Shown here: positions 23,460-29,322 of the stretch, piece by piece | Position numbering within the stretch: position 1 is the stretch's first letter | How the letters are laid out: each line of letters opens with the position of its first letter | From: Azospirillum sp. TSO22-1 | GTDB taxonomy: Bacteria > Pseudomonadota > Alphaproteobacteria > Azospirillales > Azospirillaceae | Length of the DNA stretch: 35,562 nt | Direction of reading: 5' to 3' | NCBI RefSeq assembly: GCF_003116015.1 | Contig: NZ_LGQZ01000144.1 | Coordinates: 1 to 35,562, forward strand | The notes under the pieces: generated by a model | The model's input: only the letters and a program-made list of their open reading frames with translations | Databases searched by the model: none | What the model was told of the DNA's origin: nothing | Program-made: the position numbers and the translations under genes

Positions 23460-24636
23460 GGGTGTTGCGCCAGCCGATGGCGACCCCGGTGAAGGTCTGG
23501 TTGATGTGCATGGACTGGTACTGCTCCCCGTAGGTGCAGAATCCCACCACGTTGTTCTCGCTGAGAATCCGCCCGGCCTGCCCGGTCAGGCCCTTCTGCT
23601 CCAACTCCAGGAAGCGCAGGATGCACTCGCAGCCGATCACCAGCTGCAACGGTCCCAGGCGCGCGCGCAGCGAGGCCAGGCGCTCCTCCAGGTCCTCGAC
23701 GATGCCGGTGTCCTCGGCGATGCGCAGGACCATGCCCTCGTCGATAGCGCACATGAAGGTCAGGCTGCCGTCCTCGCCCACCTGCTGGATCGAGCGCACG
23801 TAGTTGCCGCCGCCCGAGCGCACGACCAGCGGGTGCGCAGCGAACACCGCGGGCGTCAGCTCCTCCGGCCGCACGCCGATCAGGCGCGCGTACTCGGTCG
23901 CCGCCGGGCGGCCGTTGATGCCGGTGACGATGCGCTCGGTCGGGATGGCGCCGGTCACCACCATGCGCCGGGCCGAGGCGACGAAGTGCTCGGTCTTGAA
24001 CACCTCGAAGGCGAAGCGGGTGGAGACCAGGATCAGCACCGCGCTGCGCTCGTGGAACGCGCCGTCCTGGTAGACCAGGGTGCGCTGGAAGCAAAGATCG
24101 TCGCCGGCCGAGCCGCCGAGGATCGGGATGCTGCCGAGCACGCTCTGCAGCGAGCTGATGACCGTCTCCTCGCTGCGCGACAGCCCGTCGATCAGCAGCA
24201 GCGCGAAGGTGCGCATCGGCAGGTCGGACAGCACCGTCTGCGCGTTCAGCTCCGACAGGGCGTCGCGCACCATCTGGTGCCCGCGGGCGATGGCGAAGTT
24301 CGGCAGGTCGTCGATGAGGCCGGTGACGGCGTGGAAGTCGGGGGCGGCGAAGCTGATGCCGACGATGGAGTTGGCGGTGTAGCCGTCGGGCGCGATCTCG
24401 CGGGTGGTGGTGCAGCCGGCGATCTCCGCGTCCGGCCACTCGGCGCGCAGGCGCGGCGCGATGCAGTCGAGGTCGAAGCAGGTCGAGGTGAAGAACAGGA
24501 CCAGGGAGATGTTCGGCTGCCGCAGGTCCTCGATCAGCCGGGAGATTACCTCCTCCGTGTCGAGGCCGTGCGATACCGCCATCCGGACGCACGAATGCCG
24601 ACTGTCCAGGCGCGGCAAAGCCTCGCGAACCAGCAT
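23440..24636 (-). CDS. FIST-domain sensor protein (NosP-like)
   Basis: The 398-residue protein has a FIST N domain (FFTSTCFDLDCIAPRLRAEW, IAGCTTTREIAPDGYTANSIVGI, GSAGDDLCFQRTLVYQDG) and a FIST C domain (MCAIDEGMVLRIAED to GFCTYGEQYQSMHINQTFTGVAIGW). In Pseudomonas and other bacteria the FIST protein NosP binds haem and nitric oxide and controls the kinase NahK encoded beside it. The same gene pair and overlap are seen here, so a haem-based or small-ligand sensor for the kinase is likely; the ligand is not proved. It is the first gene of the minus-strand regulatory run leading to pqqA. Upstream is a 369-base divergent region with operator-like sites. Confidence 0.88.
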   Translation of the reverse strand: MLVREALPRLDSRHSCVRMAVSHGLDTEEVISRLIEDLRQPNISLVLFFTSTCFDLDCIAPRLRAEWPDAEIAGCTTTREIAPDGYTANSIVGISFAAPDFHAVTGLIDDLPNFAIARGHQMVRDALSELNAQTVLSDLPMRTFALLLIDGLSRSEETVISSLQSVLGSIPILGGSAGDDLCFQRTLVYQDGAFHERSAVLILVSTRFAFEVFKTEHFVASARRMVVTGAIPTERIVTGINGRPAATEYARLIGVRPEELTPAVFAAHPLVVRSGGGNYVRSIQQVGEDGSLTFMCAIDEGMVLRIAEDTGIVEDLEERLASLRARLGPLQLVIGCECILRFLELEQKGLTGQAGRILSENNVVGFCTYGEQYQSMHINQTFTGVAIGWRNTHDPSQA

Positions 24637-25005
24637 GGCTCCTCCCTCTGTTCGTCGTTGTTTCTTGTCTTCGTGCTGCGTTCGCCTTTGTAGGGCGCAC
24701 GTTCGTCCATAGTATCCATCATGCTATGACTCCGGCGGTGCGGCAACGCCAAAGTGGAATTGTAATCCAGTCAAGCTGGAGTGCTGCTAAAGTACAAGAC
24801 TGTGATGCATAGATACCGCTATGCCATTCTGGATAGTGACGCTTCTGTGGTCGCTCATGGCCTCTGATCGCCGGAATTTTACACGAATGGCGGTGGTGGC
24901 GGATTGACCGCGGGCGGCGGGCAGGCGAGTATCGCCATGGGCACCATACGGACGCGAGCGACGCGATGATTCCGCCCCACGGTTTCCCCCACCGTCCGTC
25001 TGCCG
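24637..25005. promoter_or_regulatory. 369-base divergent intergenic region between the FIST gene and the RimK-like gene
   Basis: No gene is seen here. The part from about 24700 to 24880 is much more AT-rich than its surroundings and holds three ordered elements: a dyad TCCAG-TCAAG-CTGGA (24766-24780), an operator-like box on the minus strand (24782-24797), and a dyad GCATAG-ATACCG-CTATGC (24807-24824). The RimK-like gene has no clear ribosome site, and its leader of about 180 bases has only small possible hairpins, for example GGCGA-GTA-TCGCC at 24924-24936. Promoters for both flanking operons are expected here. Confidence 0.6.
24782..24797 (-). promoter_or_regulatory. Operator-like box TTGTACTTTAGCAGCA
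   Basis: Read on the minus strand, the site is TTGTACTTTAGCAGCA. Its first 11 bases are identical to those of the box before the pcd-fhc operon (6945-6955). It sits between two dyads, 24766-24780 and 24807-24824, about 146 bases before the FIST gene and about 209 before the RimK-like gene. The right half of the palindrome is poorly kept, so it is a weaker copy. Confidence 0.45.
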
Positions 25006-25914
25006 ATGGATAAACGCATCGTCCTGTTCGCCGACGGCGGCGACAGTTGGCACCGCGGCCGGCTGCTGCGCGCCTTTCGCAGGGCGGGTGTGGAGCCAGT
25101 GGTGGCGTCGCTGTGCGATGTCGACGTGGTGATCGAGCCCGGCTCGTGGGGCCTGCGCATCCCCGGCCTGCGCGGCGGGCCGCCCGACGCCGCGCTGGTG
25201 CGCACCGTGGCCGGCGGTGGGTTCGAGCCGGTGACCCTGCGCCTCGACGCGCTGCACGCGCTCTCGGCGCTGGGTGTGCCGGTGGTGAACCCGGCGCGCG
25301 CCATCGAACGTTGCGTTGACAAGGCGATGACCAGCTTCCGCCTGCACCTCGCCGGCCTGCCGACGCCGCCGACCTTCGCCAGCGAATCACCGGACCGTGC
25401 GGAATCGCACCTTCGCCGCGCGCTGGAGCGCGGCGAGACCCTGGTGCAGAAGCCGCTGTTCGGCTCGCAGGGGCGCGGGCTGCGCCGACTGGAGCGCGGC
25501 GACGCGCTGGAGGAGGGCGAGGGGGTGCGATACCTCCAACGCTTCGTCGCGGGCGACGGGATCGGATACCGCGACTGGCGCGTGTTCGTGATCGGCGGCC
25601 GGCCGGTCGCCGCCATGATGCGCGTTGGGCGCGGCTGGATCACCAACGTCCACCAGGGGGCAGCCTGCCATCCGGTGCGCGGCGACTCCGAGTTGGAGAC
25701 GCTCGCCGTGGCCGCCGCCGCCGCGGTCGGGGCGGAGTACGCCGGCGTCGACGTCATCCGCGACGCCGACGGCCGCGCCTTCGTGCTGGAGGTCAACAGC
25801 ATGCCGGCGTGGCGCGGCCTGCAGGCGGTGACCGAGATCGACATCGCTGCGGCGCTGGTCGAGCACGTGCTCGGCCGCGCGGCAACCGGCGGGGCCGGCG
25901 ATGACCCCGGCTGA
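25006..25914 (+). CDS. RimK-like ATP-grasp glutamate ligase (MptN-like), cofactor biosynthesis
   Basis: The 302-residue product is an ATP-grasp ligase of the RimK/MptN group, which adds L-glutamate to an acceptor such as H4MPT or F420 in archaea. Seen: VNPARAIERCVDKAMTSFRL (family segment with the Asp-Lys), LVQKPLFGSQGRGLRRLE (ATP-binding Lys and glycine loop, near residue 150), RDWRVFVIGGRPVAAMMRVG, WITNVHQGAACHPV, and DVIRDADGRAFVLEVNSMPAWRGLQ with the metal-binding Glu and Asn. In a bacterium with methylofuran, which carries a polyglutamate tail, it could equally extend that tail. It is the first gene of the run leading to fae. No good ribosome site precedes the ATG. Its end overlaps the next gene by 14 bases. 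Confidence 0.87.
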   Translation: MDKRIVLFADGGDSWHRGRLLRAFRRAGVEPVVASLCDVDVVIEPGSWGLRIPGLRGGPPDAALVRTVAGGGFEPVTLRLDALHALSALGVPVVNPARAIERCVDKAMTSFRLHLAGLPTPPTFASESPDRAESHLRRALERGETLVQKPLFGSQGRGLRRLERGDALEEGEGVRYLQRFVAGDGIGYRDWRVFVIGGRPVAAMMRVGRGWITNVHQGAACHPVRGDSELETLAVAAAAAVGAEYAGVDVIRDADGRAFVLEVNSMPAWRGLQAVTEIDIAAALVEHVLGRAATGGAGDDPG

Positions 25915-26764
25915 GGTCGAGGCCGCGCTGCGCGACGCCTGCCTCGCCGAGCTGCGGGCGCTGAAGCCCGGCAACGTGCACGTCCACGCCCCGGGGCAGG
26001 AGGCGCTGTTGCGCGACTTCGCGCACAGCGCCGAGGTTTCCGCCGCGGCGCTGTGCGCAGGCCCTGGCGGCGTCGGCGCGCGGGCGCTGCGCGCCGTCGA
26101 GGCGACGCGGCGGTCGGTCGGCCACAACACCAACCTGGGCATCGTGCTGCTGGCGGCGCCGCTGGCCGAGGCCGCCCTCGATCCGGGCGGCGGCCCCCTG
26201 CGGGAGCGGCTGCGGCGGGTGCTCGCCCGGCTCGACCGCACGGACGCGGCGCTGGCCTTCCGGGCCATCGTGTTGGCCGCCCCGGCGGGATTGGGGGCGG
26301 CGCCGGAGCACGACGTGCGGGACGAGCCCTCGGTGACCCTGCTGGAGGCGATGCGCGCCGCGGCGTCCCGGGACCGCAACGCCGCGCAGTACGCCAGCGG
26401 CTTCGCCGACGTGTTCGGCCTGGGCGTGCCGCGGCTGCGCGGGTTGCCCGATCCCTGGGCGGCGACCGGCGCCTTCCTCGGCTTCCTGGCCGCCGGGCCG
26501 GACAGCCACGTGCTGCGCAAACACGGCGCCGCGACCGCCGAGGCGGTGCGCCGTCGGGCGTCCGCACTCGACGCCGCGATCCAGGCGGAAGGCGGCGACC
26601 CGCGCGTCCGCGAGGCGGAACTGCGCCGCTTCGACCGCCTGCTGCGGCGTGCCCACCTGAACCCCGGAACCTGCGCCGACCTGACGGTCGCCAGCCTGTT
26701 CGCTGACCGGCTGCTCAAAGGAGATACAGCATCCGTGTCCCATTCGGGGGTTTTTCTACTTTAG
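25901..26764 (+). CDS. Triphosphoribosyl-dephospho-CoA synthase (CitG/MdcB) family protein, H4MPT-associated
   Basis: The 287-residue product belongs to the CitG/MdcB family: AELRALKPGNVHVHAPGQEA, TRRSVGHNTNLGIVLLAAPLAEAA, FADVFGLGVPRL and DSHVLRKHG are family blocks. Typical members transfer a triphosphoribosyl group from ATP to dephospho-CoA for citrate or malonate lyases. No such lyase is nearby; here the gene is locked between a RimK-like ligase and fae, as in other H4MPT-using bacteria, so a ribosyl-transfer step in H4MPT synthesis is a reasonable guess. The start overlaps the RimK-like gene by 14 bases. The stop codon TAG at 26762-26764 lies inside the operator-like box of fae. The last codons run through a GGGGGTTTTT stretch. 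Confidence 0.83.
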   Translation: MTPAEVEAALRDACLAELRALKPGNVHVHAPGQEALLRDFAHSAEVSAAALCAGPGGVGARALRAVEATRRSVGHNTNLGIVLLAAPLAEAALDPGGGPLRERLRRVLARLDRTDAALAFRAIVLAAPAGLGAAPEHDVRDEPSVTLLEAMRAAASRDRNAAQYASGFADVFGLGVPRLRGLPDPWAATGAFLGFLAAGPDSHVLRKHGAATAEAVRRRASALDAAIQAEGGDPRVREAELRRFDRLLRRAHLNPGTCADLTVASLFADRLLKGDTASVSHSGVFLL

Positions 26765-26769
26765 TCCAA
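26754..26769 (+). promoter_or_regulatory. Operator-like box TTCTACTTTAGTCCAA upstream of fae
   Basis: The 13 bases TACTTTAGTCCAA (26757-26769) repeat exactly the box in front of the pcd-fhc operon. The left flank TTC matches the box near pqqA. A further TTTAG follows ten bases after the first (26770-26774). The site overlaps the last codons and stop of the CitG-like gene and lies 173 bases before the fae start, so fae probably has its own regulated promoter here. Confidence 0.6.
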
Positions 26770-26786
26770 TTTAGATTCCCACAGTG

Positions 26787-26942
26787 ATGGTCTAATGTCG
26801 GGCATCAATCCAGAGACCATGGTTGAGCTTTTTGCCGAAGCTCGCCAGCAATGGTCGCGGTGCCGTCTTGGCGGGGCACGCGTCATTGGAATTCGTATTG
26901 CTGGCAACCGAAAATTCCAAACCGAATGTGGGAGGGAGGACA
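26787..26942 (+). promoter_or_regulatory. Structured 5' leader of fae
   Basis: Two hairpins can be drawn. The first pairs ATGGTCT (26787-26793) with AGACCAT (26814-26820) around a 20-base loop. The second pairs TTGGAATT (26886-26893) with AATTCCAA (26913-26920), with possible inner pairs TTCG/CGAA, and ends about 10 bases before the ribosome site GGGAGGGAGGA (26930-26940). The start of transcription is not known, so whether both are in the RNA is inference. A stabilising or translational control leader for a highly made protein is the simplest reading. Confidence 0.5.
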
Positions 26943-27461
26943 ATGGCGAAGATCACCGGCATGGTGGTTGGCGAGTCCCTGGTCGGCGACGGCAACGAGG
27001 TCGCGCACATCGACCTCATCCTCGGGCCGAAGGGCAGCCCGGCGGAACAGGCCTTCGCGAACAGCCTGACCAACAACAAGGACGGCTTTACGTCGCTGCT
27101 CGCGGTGATCGGGCCGAACCTGATGTGCAAGCCGCCGACCGTGATGTTCAACAAGGTGACCATCAAGGACGCGCGGCAGGCCGTGCAGATGTTCGGGCCG
27201 GCGCAGCGCGGCGTCGCCATGGCGGTGGCGGATTCCGTGAAGGAAGGCGTTATCCCGGTCGAAGAGGCTGACAACCTCTTCATCTGCGTCGGCGTCTTCA
27301 TCCACTGGGAAGCGGCGGACGACGCCAAGATCCAGCGCTTCAACTACGAGGCCACCAAGGAAGCCATTGCCCGCGCGGTCAGCGGCGAGCCCTCGGCGCG
27401 CCAGATGCTCGACAAGATGTCGTCGGTGAGCCACCCGTTCGCGGCGGCCGGTGACGATTGA
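26943..27461 (+). CDS. fae: Formaldehyde-activating enzyme
   Basis: Fae condenses formaldehyde with H4MPT to methylene-H4MPT, the entry step of the pathway and a very abundant protein in methylotrophs. The 172-residue product is almost a textbook Fae: MAKITGMVVGESLVGDGNEV, AHIDLILGPKGSPAEQAF with the catalytic His22, ANSLTNNKDGFTSLLAVIGP, NLMCKPPTVMFNKVTIKDAR and EEADNLFICVGVFIHWEAAD. The start at 26943 has the very strong ribosome site GGGAGGGAGGACA and the standard MAKI N terminus; an in-frame upstream extension is rejected. It lies 178 bases downstream of the CitG-like gene and is followed by a strong terminator at 27633-27665. Confidence 0.98.
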   Translation: MAKITGMVVGESLVGDGNEVAHIDLILGPKGSPAEQAFANSLTNNKDGFTSLLAVIGPNLMCKPPTVMFNKVTIKDARQAVQMFGPAQRGVAMAVADSVKEGVIPVEEADNLFICVGVFIHWEAADDAKIQRFNYEATKEAIARAVSGEPSARQMLDKMSSVSHPFAAAGDD

Positions 27462-27632
27462 AAGTCCCGCGGCGAGCCCCAGCAAGTTCAGAACGAGAAA
27501 AGTCCGTCCAAGGTCAGCCTCGGGGTTCGTTTGCTGAATTACGTGCTTGGCCGTCATCCGTCGCACGAGGGCTGATGGCAAACGGTGACGGGGACCCGCG
27601 TCGTGTCCTCGTGGGCCTCAGGGCCTCCCACT

Positions 27633-27675
27633 CGTTATTGGCCGGTGTCCAGCCGGCCAATAACGCTCTTTTCCA
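27633..27675 (+). terminator. Strong intrinsic terminator for fae, overlapping the 3' end of the convergent gene
   Basis: The arms CGTTATTGGCCGG (27633-27645) and CCGGCCAATAACG (27653-27665) are a perfect 13-bp stem with the 7-base loop TGTCCAG, followed on the plus strand by CTCTTTTCC. The left arm contains the stop codon of the minus-strand HisA-like gene (27635-27637), and the rest of the stem encodes its last residues, so coding and termination are combined. On the minus strand no U-run follows, so it mainly stops plus-strand transcription. Confidence 0.85.
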
Positions 27676-28348
27676 GCCGCCCGTCATGCAGCGCGCTCGC
27701 CAGCAACACGCCGGCGACGCCCATTCGCGCGAGCGCCTCCAGATCCTCCGCGCCGCGCACGCCGCCGGCCGCGTACACGCTGCGCCCGTCGGCCCGCGCC
27801 TGCACCGCCGACAGCCGCTCGACGTCCGGCCCGGCGGCGGAGCCGACCCGGGCCAGCGTCATGACGATCACCCGCTCCGGCCACGCGTCCGCGCCGTGCT
27901 CCAGCTCCGGCGGCCCGAGGAAGCGGTCGCCGAGCCAGTCCAGCGACAGCGCGAGAGCCCCCGTCGGCACCGCCGCGCGGATCGCCACGAGATCCGCCGC
28001 CGATGCCAGCGATTCCGTGCCGGCCACCACGACGCGGGCGCCGTGCTCCAGCACCGCAACGGCCTCCCGCGGTCCGTTCACCCCGGCGTCCACCCACAGT
28101 ATCAGCTGCGGGAAACGGGCCGCCAGCCGCGCAGTCACCGCGCGGTGATCGCCGGTGCGGCGGATGGCGTCGAGGTCGGCGACGTACAGCGAGCGGAACG
28201 GATGCAGGCGCAGCAGGCCCTCCACCACGTCCTCCGGCGCGCTGCCGGCGCAGAGCGACGACTGCAGCGGCTGGTAGCGGCTGCGGTCGCCCTGGCGGGC
28301 GTGCACCACGGTGCCGCCAAGAAGATCCAGCACGGGGATGAGTTCCAT
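27635..28348 (-). CDS. HisA-like TIM-barrel protein of the H4MPT/methylofuran island
   Basis: The 237-residue product is a (beta/alpha)8 barrel related to HisA: it starts MELIPVLDLLGGTVVHARQG and continues SRYQPL, LYVADLDAIRRTGD, LILWVDAGVNGP, ALSLDWLGDRFLGPPELE, VIVMTLARVGSAAGPDVERL and VYAAGGVRGAEDLEALARMGVAGVLLASALHDG with two phosphate-binding ends. Such proteins occur in methylotroph H4MPT islands and in archaea, distinct from the histidine enzyme; no other his gene is near. The substrate is unknown, probably a phosphorylated precursor in cofactor synthesis. Its ATG (28348-28346) shares the CATG at 28346-28349 with the start of the divergent MfnD-like gene, and its stop lies in the fae terminator. 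Confidence 0.83.
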   Translation of the reverse strand: MELIPVLDLLGGTVVHARQGDRSRYQPLQSSLCAGSAPEDVVEGLLRLHPFRSLYVADLDAIRRTGDHRAVTARLAARFPQLILWVDAGVNGPREAVAVLEHGARVVVAGTESLASAADLVAIRAAVPTGALALSLDWLGDRFLGPPELEHGADAWPERVIVMTLARVGSAAGPDVERLSAVQARADGRSVYAAGGVRGAEDLEALARMGVAGVLLASALHDGRLEKSVIGRLDTGQ

Positions 28349-29309
28349 GACCACGCGAGTCTTCGTGTGCGAGTACGTGACCGGCGGCGGCCTGAAGGAC
28401 GGCCCCATGGCCGCTCTGCTGCCGGAGGCCGAGATGATGGTCGCCGCGCTGGTCAAGGATCTCACGGCGGTGGAGGGGGTGCAAGTCACGCTCGCCCGCG
28501 ACCGCCGCCTGCCGCCACTTCCGATGCCGGTTTCCATCCACTGGGTCTCCGTGGACGATCCCTGGCCGCAGTGGGAGCGCGCCCTCGCCGGCCATGACGC
28601 GCTGTGGCCACTGGCGCCGGAGACCGGTGGGCTGTTGGAGCGGGTGTCGCGCATGGCCGGCGACACCGGCGTCCGGTTGCTCGGCAGCGCCCCCGACGCG
28701 GTCGCCGTCACCGCCAGCAAGTCCGCCACGGCGGCGGTGCTGGTGGCGGCCGGCGTGCCGGTGATACCGACCTTCCCGCGGGACGCGCCGCCCCCCGCCG
28801 AGCATGGTTGGGTGCTCAAGCCGGACGATGGTGCCGGGGCGGAGGGCGTGCGCCGGATCGCCGCGTGGCGGGACGCGGGCGATACGGTCGGAATGGTGGT
28901 GCAGCCGTTTATTCCCGGCGTGCCAGCCAGCCTGAGCGTGCTGTGCCGCGACGGCCGCGGCTGGTTGCTGTCGGCCAACGCCCAGCGCATCGAGATCGGC
29001 GCCGGGGGCGCCTTCGCTTACCGTGGCAGCGACGTCGGCGCCCTGGCCGGCCGCGCCGCCGAGCTGCGCCCGCTGGCCGAAGCCGTCGCCGCGGCGCTGC
29101 CCGGCCTGTGGGGCTACGTCGGCATCGACCTTGTGCTGAGCGACGTCGGGCCGGTCGTCGTCGAGGTCAATCCGCGCCTGACGACGTCCTATGTCGGGCT
29201 GCGGCGGGCGCTGGGGGTGAACCCGGCGGCGCTGGTCCTCGATCTGCTGACCGGCGATCCCCATCCGCCGGACGCGGGCGCGCTGCCGATGGTCGAGGTG
29301 CGGGTGTGA
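28347..29309 (+). CDS. ATP-grasp ligase, MfnD-like (tyramine/tyrosine-glutamate ligase of methanofuran/methylofuran synthesis)
   Basis: The 320-residue product is an ATP-grasp protein that begins MTTRVFVCEYVTGGGL, the typical start of MfnD-like proteins. Other blocks are LLGSAPDAVAVTASKSATAAVL, HGWVLKPDDGAGAEGVRRI (ATP-binding Lys and loop, near residue 155), VVQPFIPGVPASLSVLCRDG, and LWGYVGIDLVLSDVGPVVVEVNPRLTTSYVGLR with the metal-binding Glu and Asn. In archaea MfnD joins glutamate to tyramine. Methylofuran of Methylorubrum has tyrosine instead, so a tyrosine-glutamate ligase is likely here; that change is inference. GGGGATGAG precedes the ATG. The MfnF-like gene follows after 13 bases. 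Confidence 0.83.
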   Translation: MTTRVFVCEYVTGGGLKDGPMAALLPEAEMMVAALVKDLTAVEGVQVTLARDRRLPPLPMPVSIHWVSVDDPWPQWERALAGHDALWPLAPETGGLLERVSRMAGDTGVRLLGSAPDAVAVTASKSATAAVLVAAGVPVIPTFPRDAPPPAEHGWVLKPDDGAGAEGVRRIAAWRDAGDTVGMVVQPFIPGVPASLSVLCRDGRGWLLSANAQRIEIGAGGAFAYRGSDVGALAGRAAELRPLAEAVAAALPGLWGYVGIDLVLSDVGPVVVEVNPRLTTSYVGLRRALGVNPAALVLDLLTGDPHPPDAGALPMVEVRV

Positions 29310-29322
29310 GAAGGGGGAGCGC

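Noticed and set aside
24744..24756. CACTTTGGCGTTG (minus strand) as another operator box
   Set aside because: Only the ACTTTGG core matches; the flanks and the 38-base distance to the neighbouring box do not follow the pattern of the other sites.
26746..26755. GGGGGTTTTT as a terminator of the CitG-like gene
   Set aside because: Only a 3-4 bp stem (CCC/GGG) can be drawn before the T run, and it lies within the coding end.
26823..26942. In-frame upstream extension of fae
   Set aside because: The extra 40 residues have no family match, while the internal ATG at 26943 has a very strong ribosome site and the standard Fae N terminus.
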